The notes below the pieces were generated by a model. The model was not told where the DNA came from. It ran no database searches and was given only the letters and a program-made list of their open reading frames with translations. This document shows, piece after piece, positions 31,941 through 45,606 of a DNA stretch of 64,000 nucleotides. The position numbers and the translations under genes were made by a program. The stretch lies in contig CM055095.1 in the NCBI GenBank assembly GCA_029204225.1, forward strand, positions 12,819,318 through 12,883,317, read 5' to 3'. Each line of letters begins with the position of its first letter. Positions within the stretch are counted from its first letter, which is position 1. The stretch is from Diphasiastrum complanatum (taxonomy: Eukaryota > Streptophyta > Lycopodiopsida > Lycopodiales > Lycopodiaceae).

Positions 31941-33513
31941 GTTCATGCCCCCCCCTCAACTGATCGGCTTTCCAGATTTTGGTGAGTCAATCCATGGTAA
32001 GGGCACCAGCTACGACCCGAACTATTTCAAGTCCTGCTCGACGATAGCAAAACCATCGCTCACACTCACGATGGCATTGCCATGAAACTTATCAAAGATC
32101 CCAAGCTATGAGCAGCCACAAAGATCCTTCTGATTTTGACGGAGGTCCACATGGATCGCATTCCCCCAAGCAATCTTTTTGCGCTGACCATGACGATGAG
32201 TGAACCCACTCACACCTTTAAGTGGGTGGAAAAGATTGCCGAGAGGCTTTGTTTGGCCCTCAAACAGTGTAAGGCAACCACTAAGTGTGGTTACCTTTTG
32301 CCGATGATCCTACTCGCCACCACTCCCACCCCTTCCATCACACTTAACACCGACATTGACTCTACTATTTCAACAAAACCTTCTCCTATATATACCTCCC
32401 ATCTGCTTGACTCTTCGGTCGATGTCGACAATTTTGCTCTCCAGTTACTCACTCAGATTTACTCCATATCTTCTCCTTCCCATGTTTCTACTCCCCCAAG
32501 AATTCCAACACCTCCCATCTCACCACAACAGTCTCCTCCTTTGAAACCACAATCACCTCCTCTGAATCCACAATCTCCTCCGTTGACACCACAGTCACCT
32601 CCACCTTCCTACCCCCCAAACCCCTCTTCTACACAATTTCATGATTTTCTCCCCTACAACCCTATGCCTTATCCAAATTACCAACGATCCCTCCCTGACA
32701 TTGGCATATGGGAGCAATTACCACTAACTACCCAAAAGATGGTTTGGTTGGTGAATGAGCTTCAATACAACATCTACGGAATCTTGTTCGGTCAACAAGC
32801 AGTACAGCAAGTCGATGACAACCATCCTACAACTTCAGCAGCACGGCAAGTCGATGACGACCATCCTACAACTTCAGCAGGAAAATCAACGGTTGGTGGT
32901 TGAATTTGCTAAAAAACAACAACAGATCGATACCCTCAACACATACACTCAACAGCAGCATTAGATGCTCAGCCACCTACAAAACCAACTCCAGCTGAAA
33001 ATCTCTAACATGCAAACCGTCATCGACAACCTCATGGCAGAACGAGACGAGGCCATAGCAAATGCCCAAGCCGCACATTTTGCTATGAAGGAAAAACTGA
33101 AACTGGTCGATTTCAATGATTTCGCACCACCAACTATTCTTGAGAGAACCCAAATTCCAGTGGTGGTGTATCAACGGTTGGCCCAAAATTTCAAAGCCAC
33201 GACGAAGCAGCACACCAAACTCCAACAATCATACACTGCTTATGTCGAGGCCCTTGACCAACACATAGCCACCTTGGAAGAACAATTGAAGGCGGCCGCT
33301 CAGTCCACACCTTCTGTCCATGTAGAGCATGCTCACTTTCATGACTCCGGTCATCACTTTGATGGTTCAGATGGTGGCGATGGGATAGTATTTCAACAAC
33401 CGCCAACAAATAATCAAGGCTCGACATTTCAAGGGCAGTCTCAAGGACCACAAGCTCAACCACCAACCAATCCTCAGGGGCCCGGTGGTACTTCCTCCCA
33501 ACACCGAGCTTGA
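31941..33513 (+). pseudogene. Extra ORF downstream of integrase: proline-repeat and coiled-coil protein
   Basis: Not a standard gag-pol domain. First part (about 31990-32903): a helical region (AATKILLILTEVHMDRIPPSNLF, KWVEKIAERLCLALKQCKA), then a Pro-rich tract of SPPLxPQ repeats (32520-32610). Second part in another frame (32755-33513): duplicated QQVDD-type 36-base unit (near 32810-32880), a Gln-rich coiled coil (QRLVVEFAKKQQQIDTL; LQNQLQLKISNMQTVIDNLM), an IPVVVYQRLAQNFKATTKQH segment and a Gly/Gln/Pro-rich tail. Stops: one near 32109 and a TAG (one change from CAG) at 32962. Position after integrase matches the additional ORFs of Tat/Athila-type elements; function unknown. Confidence 0.6.
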
Positions 33514-35284
33514 GGATCTTGGATTTTGCAGTTCTTTTGGTGTAGCTCTTTGCTTCTTCTTCCAGGTGTTGGAATTCAATTTCAAGTAGGTGGATTCTCA
33601 GATCCTTGGTGTACTTTCAGTCTAAAGATAATAATTGTGGATTTGTTCCATGAATTTTGAAGGAAATCATTGGATTTTTGATGAATTTAGTGAATTTTTC
33701 ACCTAGAATTGGTGGTTTTTGCAAGGAAATGATTATAGGATCTGGTGTGGTACGTTTTCCAGATTGTACTTGCTGTTTTGCAGTCATTAATTTCAAAATT
33801 TAATGATTGCATGTTGGTTGGAAAGTCAAAAGGTTGATTAGATAGTGGTTTTGGATCAAAAATTGGGGTTTTTGGATCATAAATGGGCTATGGAAACCAT
33901 GTTTGACTTGAATCATAGCTTTTAGTGCTTGCATGCAATGTAATTACAGGGATTTGGATTTGAAGGCACGAATTTGTGGATTCCCCCCCATGAATTTGGG
34001 TCAAAATTGGTCAAAATTGGTCAAAAATCATGGTTTTTTGATGTTTTTTGGACTAATTTTGGGGTAGATCTCAAAATTCTCAGCCAAGAATTGGTATGGA
34101 CGTTTTCAGAGATGTAATGAAGCTGTCCCTAAGCTTTCATGAAGTTTGGTAGGGATTAGGCACCATTAGGGGGCTCAAAACATTCAAAAATAGTGTATTT
34201 TTTTATGATTTTTGAGCATGAATACCTCTTAATTGGGGGTCTGTTGCTTCTTGTTACAAGTTGAAAGATATGTTGGATTTCCTTTGATTTGAGCCATCAT
34301 GCATCCAATTTGGATAGATTTGCATTAGACACCAACATATTGAAGTTTTGCTTGTTGAAGGAGGCCAAAAATGCATTTTTTGCATGATCTGAGCTTATGA
34401 TTGCTTGTTGGACCTGTTAGAAGCTTCTATGCCTCTCTAATGAACCTTACTAGAGTGCTTGTAACCTTTGATCCAAGGCTTTTTGGGCTAGGATGTGTTT
34501 TTTGATGATACCTCTCCACAAAAATGCGCCCTCCTACCTGTTTTTCAGCCATTTAATGCTCGCACGTGTGAAGCCAGGGGTGCAAGGTGACATGGCAAGT
34601 CCTTGTAGACCCACTCTCCCTCCGTATTGTGCTTTACAGTGACCAATTTGGTGTCCTGTAGAGAAAGTTATGGCCATCTGAAGTTTGGCAATTTTGAGCT
34701 AAAATTTGCAAAATTTTGGAATTGTTCTGATGCATGCATGCTTGTAAATCAGTATAGTGCTTTCTTGTTGATAGAAATATATGGATAGACCTGTATGCAT
34801 GCTTAAATGCATGTTGCATGCGTAATCAGTGATTTTGATCAATAGGATTCTTGCATGTGACTATTTTTGGCAATTCTAGATCAAAAAGTAGATTTCCTAG
34901 CAACTAGGCTATTTACGAAAAAATTTTACTTTTTTGGAAAAGTCAGTGTATGTCGAGTTAGTTCCATGCAGGATCTTTCGAAATGATATCGATTTGAGAC
35001 AGTGCCTGTGTTTTTCCAAAATTGATCTGATTAATCGATTTTCACAGTTGGTCCATTTCGAACGGATTTCAAAAATCTTAATTTTTCGTAAAAGTTAGTG
35101 GTTGGTCATAAAAAGTTGTCATTGCTTAATTGTTTTGATATTGATTTTGTGAAAGTTTGCTCAAATTAGTGAAAGACCTTGCTGAATGATATCAGCCAGT
35201 TATGAAGGTTTTAAACGTTTCACTTATTGGTTGATGATTGGATCTCGACTAATTTAAGCAAATTTTGCATGTCGGAAAATCAAT
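33514..35284. other. LTR/leader region between the two gypsy elements
   Basis: T-rich, non-coding. Includes the second copy of the 320-bp repeat at 34007-34323 and a triplicated GGTCAAAATT word (33993-34025). The right part (34330-35284) immediately precedes the gag start of element 2 and is probably its 5' LTR and leader; boundaries and primer site were not identified. Confidence 0.45.
34007..34323. repeat. LTR/leader fragment, copy 2
   Basis: Aligns in the same direction with 25311-25635 across TTTTTTGGACTAA, TCATGAAGTTTGGTAGGGAT and GAGCCATCATGCATCC. Confidence 0.85.
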
Positions 35285-36174
35285 ATGGCAGACGATAATG
35301 CAAATGCAGCTCTCGATGGTCAAGTGCCAATGCCTACCTATCTGCAAATTTGTCAGTCATTAAGCCAAGCGCTTATTGAGATAAACAATAGGAACACTTT
35401 ACGTTATCAACAAATGGAAGTACTGTTAAATCAAGTGAGAGCTTTGTCTGTTCCGAATTTGAGCTATCAGCCTGAACCATTTTGGGGGAGAAAAAAGAGA
35501 AGAAGCCTGAAATTGTGGATGACTGGTTAACCAAGTGGACCGGTTACTTTAATCTACACGGAATTCCTGAGGAGAAAAAGATAGAGAGTGTTATTCTGTT
35601 CTTCCATGGTAAAGCTTTGTCGTGGTGGCGTGATTTACAACCTAAACCTACCACATGGGACGAGTTTATGGAGGTTTTCAGAAAGTCGTTTGTGGTTGTG
35701 GACGACTTGGATTTTTACCAAAGATTTTTGAATTGCAAAATGGGTACTCGGAGTTTGGACTCGTACCTACAAGATTTTATGAATTTGTGGAATAAAGTCC
35801 CCTCATTCGATGCAAAACTGGCCCTGTGGCAGTTTATCCTAGGTTTGCCTGCAGATTATCAGAATGAGTGTAAGCGTAATGTGCTTCAAACCTTTGATGA
35901 TGTAGTTCATGTCGCGAAAGCGTACAACTCCACGGTTGTGGCATCTAGGAAGCAGTTACAGGCGAATCCATCTGGATCATCTGGACCCAGCCAGAAAAAA
36001 GGGAAGAAAAGAGTTCGTGGAAATAAGAATAAAAAATATTTCAACGAATTGGATCAAGCTGCATCTGAATTTAGACAAAAGAAAAAGTTGTCCCGGAAAA
36101 AAGCTAGAAGGACCAATGTTTGTTTCCATTGTAGTCAGCCTGGACACGTTATGAAATTCTGCCCAGAACGATAG
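35285..36174 (+). pseudogene. Gypsy gag with canonical zinc knuckle, element 2
   Basis: ATG 35285 (MADDNANAAL). The first 70 or so codons end in a frameshift near 35490, after which the frame WLTKWTGYFNLHGIPEEKKIESV, GKALSWWRDL, WDEFMEVFRKSF, YLQDFMNLWN and FILGLPADYQNE continues to 36174. Basic KKGKKRVRGNKNKK linker, then CFHCSQPGHVMKFC, the standard CX2CX4HX4C knuckle. One frameshift and a terminal stop. Confidence 0.9.
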
Positions 36175-36189
36175 AAAGACGCAGCTCAA

Positions 36190-36684
36190 GTGATTGAGAT
36201 GCCTGGTAAAGAGAATCTTAAGTTGGAAATTAATAAAATTAATTGTGAGTGTGATTGTTCTTTCAGTACTACTTCATTTTTGCCAAATGATTTATTTCGT
36301 TTGAAAGGCACTGTTAATGGACATGAAGTTAGTATTTTAGTGAACAATGGATCTAATCATAATTTCATTAACTATGGTCTTGTGCAGAGACTCGGACTCA
36401 ATACTGAAGCCAGTAACTATAGATATCGAGTATATCTAGCTTCAGGAGCGGAGTTGGAGACGTGGGATGTGAAAGTTCCAAGGCTCCCTGTTTGGATCCA
36501 AGACTATAGAGAGTTAATTGATTTCCATGTTTTAAATTTAGCACGTACGGATATTATTCTAGGATACGAATGGTTATTTAATAAGCATCCTGAAATAGAT
36601 TTTGAGAAGCATGTTCTCTCTTTTCAGGAGGGTAAAGAAATAGTTACGTTTTTGGAGACAATTTTGTACATCCATATGGGATGA
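36190..36684 (+). pseudogene. Gypsy protease, element 2, catalytic Asp replaced
   Basis: FRLKGTVNGHEVSILVNNGSNHNFI: the catalytic motif, normally VDSGSTHNF or similar, has Asn for Asp, compatible with one G-to-A change. DIILGYEWLFNKHPEIDF is the second conserved motif. The protein would be inactive as a protease. Confidence 0.85.
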
Positions 36685-38055
36685 GTTCATTTGCTATTGT
36701 AATGGAGATTTTTGATTCACAGTATGAAGCTTATTCTTTATTTGCTAAGCCAATTTTGGATTTATCTAAAATGTATCTAAGTAGTTGTGAATTGTCAAAA
36801 ATTCTTAACTCGGCAGACTTAGATCAGGAGCAAATTGAGAAAAATAAGTTATTGTCTGAATTCAAAGATGTATTTTCAGAAGAATTACCTCATGGATTAT
36901 CGCCGTCCAGATTGGTAGACCATAAGATTGAATTAATTCCAGGTAGTCACCCTATCTCTAGACAACCTTATAGGTTTTCTCAGAAAGAAGAGGTAGAGAT
37001 TACTAAGCAAATTGAAAATTATTTGAAGATGGGTCATATTCAGCCAAGTAAGTCGCCTTGGGGCACTCTGTTCTTCTGAAAGCGAAGAAAGATGGAGGCT
37101 TCAGGATGTGTGTGGACTACAAAGGGTTGAATAAAGTAACTATTAAAAATAAATATCCTTTGCCTTGTATGGATGATCTGGTAGATTGATTAGGTGGAGT
37201 TAAATACTTCACAAAGATAGATCTTAGAACCAGATATCATCAGATTAGGATTCATTTGGGTGACGTGCAGAAGACTGGATTTTGGACGAGATTCGGTCAC
37301 TATGAATTTCTCGTGCTTCCTTTTGGGTTAATGAATGCACCAGCTACGTTCCAACAGACCATGAACAATCTTTTTCATCCATATCTAGGAAAGTTTGTGG
37401 TTGTATTCTTATATGATATCTCATCTACAGTAGAACACTTAAGGAGCATTTGAGTCATCTTAAGACTGTCTTAGATATTCTCAGACTAGAGAAACTCTAC
37501 GCTAAGGAATCTAAATGTGAGTTCTTTAAGCATGAGTTGTTGTACCTCGATCATAAGATCACCCGTAGTGAGTTGGAGATTGACGAGAGTAAGGTCAAGA
37601 CAATGCTTGATTAGCCGATACCGAAGACACTTAGAGAAGTTACATCTTTTCTCGGTTTTACAATTTTCTTTCGTAAGTCAATTGAGGATTATGCTAAAGT
37701 GGCAGCACCCTTAAATAATTTGACTAAAGGCAATAAAAAGAAAAGGAGAGGTCATCCTAGCGAGCCTATTGAGTGGAATGATGAATTGAACCAATGCTTT
37801 GAGAAACTCAAGCAAATGGTTGCTTCAGCTCCTGTTTTACAGATCGCGAATCCTGATATACCTTACGTCGTGCGAACTGACGCAAGTGATTCATCGATAG
37901 GGGCAGTTCTTCTGCAAGAGGATAGGCCGATAGCGTTTGAAAGCAAGAAACTCACGGGGCCTCAGTTGCGTTATACAACTCAGGAGAAAGAGTTATTTGT
38001 TGTGATACATGCACTTAGAACTTGGAGGCATTACCTTTATGGTAGGAAAACTTAA
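36681..38055 (+). pseudogene. Gypsy reverse transcriptase and RNase H, element 2 (truncated, no integrase)
   Basis: [53 protein letters not shown]; frame change near 37075; [57 protein letters not shown]. The YxDD box region reads VVFLYDIS, caused by one substitution and one base deletion. RNase H: YVVRTDASDSSIGAVLLQ, PIAFESKKL, LRYTTQEKELFVVIHALRTWRHYL, ending at TAA 38055. The element then breaks off; integrase is absent. Confidence 0.92.
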
Positions 38056-39082
<1,027 letters not shown>

Positions 39083-39461
39083 AAAAGACAGTCTAGGGCT
39101 TGAGAGAGATAGAAGGATAGATACAAGGAGCCGTTGGAAGGAACCATGTGAAAGAGTCATTGGAAGGATTTATTGAGGCCAACAAAGCTATCTCCAAAGA
39201 GATTAGTAATCTAAACACACGTTGTTTTTTTTCTTTTCAATGTTTTACCACTAGAAAATGATTTGTTTTTCAGTTTTGTCTATTACAAAAGTTGTCTAAT
39301 ACCTGTTATCAATTATTGAAACTATCTTGTGATTTTGATTTGTCTATCAATGGCATCATCCACGTTTTCGAAATTATCTAGATACAATTTGCGATCTCGT
39401 TGTAGGAGAGAAAGCTGTGAGAGTTAGCAATTTGTTGTGCTTTGGGATCCAGCGCTTTGGA

Positions 39462-39900
39462 AAATAGAGGAAGTTGATCATTTTCATCATACTGTAGTTG
39501 CTGAACTACAACACCACCATCTTCAGATTCGCCATTGACATGTTGTTTGTCAAGAGTAGATGATCTTGGACCTTCAATGAGAATAGTCGACTAAGGAATT
39601 GGGAAGCTCAATAGGTAAGGAGAATTTGACAGGTCGACTACATGGGCACTGTCTTTTCCTTTGAGGTCGATAAACCGATCTTCGATGAGCTAGTGAATAT
39701 CTTTGACTCGATGGGATTGAACAACTTGTAGGCTTGATCTGAAGTAGTGTAGTTGATGAAAATACATTTGATACTCTAGAAGTCGAGCTTCTTCATGAGA
39801 CATGAGAAATCTGTGCATAAGTAGTATATCCAAAAACTCATAAGTTTGATAAAGAAGGTTTGGTAATTCGACAATTGTCCATGTCTGGCTCTTGATAAGA
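39462..39900 (-). repeat. About 440-bp direct duplication, left copy (partner 40154-40590)
   Basis: Shares AAATAGAGG.AGTTGATC, GAATAGTCGACT.AGGAATTGG and GATCTGAAGTAGTGTAG with 40154-40590, at a spacing of about 692-705 bp. Confidence 0.85.
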
Positions 39901-40004
39901 GACATGAGGAATCTGCGCATAAGCAGTAGATCCAAAAACTCATAAGTTTGATAGAGAAGGTTTGGTAATTCGACAATTGTCCATGTTTGGTTCTTGATAA
40001 GAGA
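39801..40004 (-). repeat. 102-bp tandem duplication inside the copia linker
   Basis: Copies 39801-39902 and 39903-40004, each containing CAAAAACTCATAAGTTTGAT and GTAATTCGACAATTGTCC. A third partial copy lies at about 40505-40575. Confidence 0.9.
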
Positions 40005-41351
40005 TGAATACTCTTTATCCATAGCTTCTTTCCAGAGATCTAAATCTGGCTAACTGAGTGCCTTTCGACAATCGTCGGCTCGTGAACAAGGTAGGCTATA
40101 GACTCGTCGATATACATGATAGGTGGTCTGCTAGCTCTCGATGATCTTCTAGGAAATAGAGGGAGTTGATCATTTTCATCATACTGTAGCTGCCAAACTG
40201 CAATATCATCATCTTCTGATTCGCCATTGATTTGTTTTCGTCAAGAGTAGATGAGCTTGGTCCTTCAAGGGGAATAGTCGACTGAGGAATTGGAAAGTTT
40301 AATATGTCAGGAGAATTTGACAGGTCGGCTGGATGGGTTGTGCCTTTTCCCTTGAGGTCTTGAAACTGATCTTCGATGAAGATGACATCCTGGCTAGTGA
40401 ATATCTTCGACTCGATGGTATCAAACAACTCGTAGGATTGATCTGAAGTAGTGTAGCTGATGAAAATACATTTGATACTCTGGAAGTCGAGCTTCTTTTT
40501 GAGATCGTGAGGAATCTACGCATAAACAGTATCCAAAAACTCATAAGTTTGATAAAGAAGGTTTGGTACCTGTCCAAACTTCGAATGGTGTTTTGTCTGA
40601 GAGACCTTTAGTAGGACATCTGTTCTGAATATAGGTTGCTGTTGAAACAGCTTCAGCCCAGAAGGACTTTGGAAGTATCGCATGTATAACATGCACTTTG
40701 CCGATTCAAAGGTTTTGTTCTTTCTCTCAACAAGACCATTTGACTGAGGCGACATGAGGTAATGTATTATTGCTCAATGTCGTTGTTAAGGTAGTACTCC
40801 TTGAATTCGGTGGAGATATATTCTCCCCCGTTATCTGACCTCAGTGCTTAGAGTTTTTACTAGTTTGATTTTTTGCATGCTCTTTGAATTGTCTGAACTT
40901 GATGAAAGCTTCTGATTTTTGTTTAATGAAATAAACAGTTATTTTTCTGGAGAATTTGTCAATAAAAGGTAATGAAATACTTTGCATCTAGCAATGAAGG
41001 AGTTTGCATAGGTCCACATATATCTGTATGAACAACATCTAATAGACCTTTTGCTGCATGCCTATGGCTTGATCTAAAAGGAATCCTAGTATGCTTTCCA
41101 AGGATGCAGCTATGGCAGACAGGGAGATCGACTTTACTAGAAGGATAGTCAAGATCAAGAGCCATGGACTGTATGGACATGTTTAAAACATATGCATAAT
41201 TCAAGTGTCCTAAGCGATGATGCCATAGTATTGCTTTATTGACAAGAACAGAGGTTTTCAAAGCTTGACTAGAATCAGAATAACAATTATGTTGAGTAGC
41301 TCTAGAATCCAAAAATCTACAGACTGTATAAAGACACGAGAAAATTTGCAA

Positions 41352-41880
41352 AATTGGATAAACAGTTGGATGAAGATTAAAAATCGACTAGTCGATTAGT
41401 AGGAAAGAGAATAATCCAACAAGTTTCTCTTCAATTAGTCCTTTATCTAACAAAGATTTTTTTAGGTTTTCAGTATTGAAAGCTTCTAATTTGTTATTAA
41501 TTGAATACTATTTTTAACTCTTCAATCATTGTCTCTGTCTTACAAAAACTTATAATAGTATTTGAAACATTCCTTCACATTAGAAAACATTCCTTCATAA
41601 AGATAGTTCTCTTAGCCACAAATGTTCTTAATTGGACATGGCTCAGTCATTGTTTCCTCCATTTAATATCATAATTCCCCCAACCTACCTTTCACTACAT
41701 TTTTCCTTCTCCTTCTTGGAGTATCTTCATATTTTTTTTAAATTTCTAATAAAAGTGGTAGCAAATTCTACGTTACCATGAATAGTATAATTCCTTTCAA
41801 TAATAGACCCATTGATTGAAAATATATTATATTTTTTTGATGCAAAATTTATGATTTAAAAATTCTATTGGTTTTAAATT
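41352..41880. other. No identifiable gene (AT-rich)
   Basis: Nothing recognised on either strand. Confidence 0.4.
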
Positions 41881-42590
41881 AGGATACCTCTTCACGCAAA
41901 TCAAGAAATTGAGAGATTAGTTGATCGTAGTTGGTGAAATAATAAGGGATGTGGAGTCAGAGTGATTTGTGGCATAGACTAGGGCATATGAACTTCAAAA
42001 GCTTGTGGCTACTTCACAAACTTAAGATGTGATAGGTCTACCCAATTTGGATGACAAAGAAGAGTCCATTTGAAAAGGGTGTGCTAGGCAAGTCACACAT
42101 GGAGAAGTTCAATAAAGAAGGGGCAACAAGGGCAAAATAGGTGCTTGAGCTAATGCACTCAGATCCGTGTAGACAACTGAAGGTAATGTCAATCAACAAT
42201 GCCTTTTACTTTATGATTTTTATTGACGATTATTCAAGGAAAACTTGGATCTACGTGATTAGAGAGAAGTTTGATGCATTTGGACATTTCAAAAACTTCA
42301 AAAGCATTGGTGGAGAATCAATCAGGTACCAAGATCAAAGTACTCAGATCTGATCATGGTAGTGAGTATCGATCTACAACTTTTCTTGATTTTTTTAAGG
42401 AGCATAGAATCAAACAACAATTTGCACAAGTTGATATGCCTCAACAAAATGATAGCTGAAAGGAAGAATCACACAATTGTTGCAATGATGGCACACATGG
42501 GAATTGCAGATTCTTTTTGGGCCAGAGCTGTGAGAGCGGCCGTATTCTTGCTAAATAGAAGCCTCAACTGTTGTCATATCCCATTGTGAC
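41881..42590 (+). pseudogene. Copia pre-integrase/integrase relic, same family as 7.2-7.7 kb
   Basis: LWH..LGHMNFK-like box near 41970-42010, EKFNKEGATRAK, VLELMHSDPCRQLKVMS, FYFMIFIDDYSRKTWIYVIREK, KALVENQSGTKIKVLRSDHGSEY, FAQVDMPQQN, AERKNHTIVAMMAHMGI and FWARAVRAAVFLLNR. The catalytic Asp, Asp and Glu contexts are visible (HSD, SDHG, AERKN), but frames shift several times and stops occur. Confidence 0.85.
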
Positions 42591-43140
42591 CTAGCAATGT
42601 ATGAGGAGATAGATTCCATCAAGCGATACGGTACATATGGCCACTCCTTTTTGTTGGAGCTACTCATGCTTCTACTCACCTCATTTGGCCTCATGAGATC
42701 CTTCAACTCATTGTAAATATCGGTTAGTCTGAAAGACGTGGATAGTCTGTAGAAATACATGGACTCCAACTAGTTAGCATTTTCTTTGTGGAAGAATACA
42801 ACATTCGGCATAGTTAGAATTTTTTCTGCAGAAATACATGGAGTTTAGTAGAAGTCAAAAAATGCCAATCTCACTGATCGGCAAAAATCTTTACTTTGAC
42901 TACTTAGTGGAAATGCCGATGCAAAAAATTTCAATCGACATTTTCAAGATACCACTCAGATTGAAGATCTCGGGATGCCTGGTCCATCCTGACTATTCAT
43001 TTTTGCATATTCAAACTCCTACATCAATCACTATCACTGTACACTTTCACTATCCAACTACATGTTCATATACTCTCTAAATGGACCTAAGGTCTCTTAA
43101 TCTTATTTGGGGACTAAATTAGTTCTTGCAAACAGTCGGC

Positions 43141-43142
<2 letters not shown>
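42591..43142. other. No identifiable gene
   Basis: Short open stretches only; no domain recognised. Confidence 0.35.

Positions 43143-43234
<92 letters not shown>
43143..43234. repeat. (TA)46 microsatellite
   Basis: Pure TA run of about 92 bp, followed by a region rich in GCATGCATG words (43270-43380). Confidence 0.97.
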
Positions 43235-43238
<4 letters not shown>

Positions 43239-43611
43239 TATGTACAGTTTTGCGCATGTGTATGGGTGCACCATGCATGCTCCTCCCCTCACCCATGCAT
43301 GTACTTTTTCTAACTAAAAACTTGGGGAGGAGGATGCATGTATGGGGGAAAGCATGCATGGCCCTCCTCCCATGCATGCATATATATTTGTATAGATATG
43401 TATGGGTGGAGTAGTATGTATATATGATGGAAGAGGATGTATGGCTATAATTTAATTTTAGACTAGATTGTGTATGTATGATGTATGGGAAAAACAAATG
43501 ATGTATGTATGTGACACACCTACTATTTGAATTTTGTGATTCCCTCCTCTGTCTCTCTCCTATACCCTACTTTCCCCCTCTCACCGAATTTAAATTTCCC
43601 CTTCCCTCATC

Positions 43612-43614
<3 letters not shown>

Positions 43615-43666
<52 letters not shown>
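43615..43666. repeat. (CT)26 microsatellite
   Basis: Pure CT run of about 52 bp. It is the only long pure tract in the window with pyrimidines on the plus strand. Confidence 0.97.
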
Positions 43667-43670
<4 letters not shown>

Positions 43671-43776
43671 TAGAATGTGATAATTACCATATTGAAATAA
43701 GCCATGAAAAAAACCATGCTTAGCCTATTATTTTGGACGCCAAGGCCCGTAGCCACCCTTTTTCCAGAACAAGATG

Positions 43777-45554
<1,778 letters not shown>

Positions 45555-45603
<49 letters not shown>
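45555..45603. repeat. (AC)24 microsatellite
   Basis: Pure AC run of about 49 bp. Confidence 0.97.

Positions 45604-45606
<3 letters not shown>

Larger units (their letters stand above)
25311..34323 (+). mobile_element. Decayed Ty3/gypsy element with extra 3' ORF, between shared 320-bp repeats
   Basis: Order gag (25769), three zinc knuckles, protease (27480), linker (28288), RT (28828), RNase H (29707), integrase (30240-31347) and a proline-rich/coiled-coil ORF (31950-33513). Integrase lies after RNase H and there is no chromodomain, which suggests the Tat/Athila side of plant gypsy elements. The flanking 320-bp repeats may be LTR remnants of this element or the target sequence of another. 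No primer site or target duplication was found. Confidence 0.65.
39450..41351 (-). pseudogene. Minus-strand copia: pre-integrase, integrase and linker with duplications
   Basis: Right to left: LWHHRLGHLNYA and CHSCILGKHTRIPFRSS (pre-integrase, 41260-41060), LLDVVHTDICGPM (integrase start), a degraded core, SPQSNGLVERKN (catalytic Glu region, about 40750-40710), then a linker (IESKIFTSQDVIFIEDQFQDLKGKG; 40430-40340). 39462-39900 repeats 40154-40590, and inside it 39801-39902 is tandemly repeated at 39903-40004, including the RT entry motif SLIKNQTWTIVE. RT proper and gag are absent. Confidence 0.85.

Noticed and set aside
42551..42769. Minus-strand ORF after the copia integrase relic
   Set aside because: No domain match; overlaps probable copia-derived or spacer sequence.
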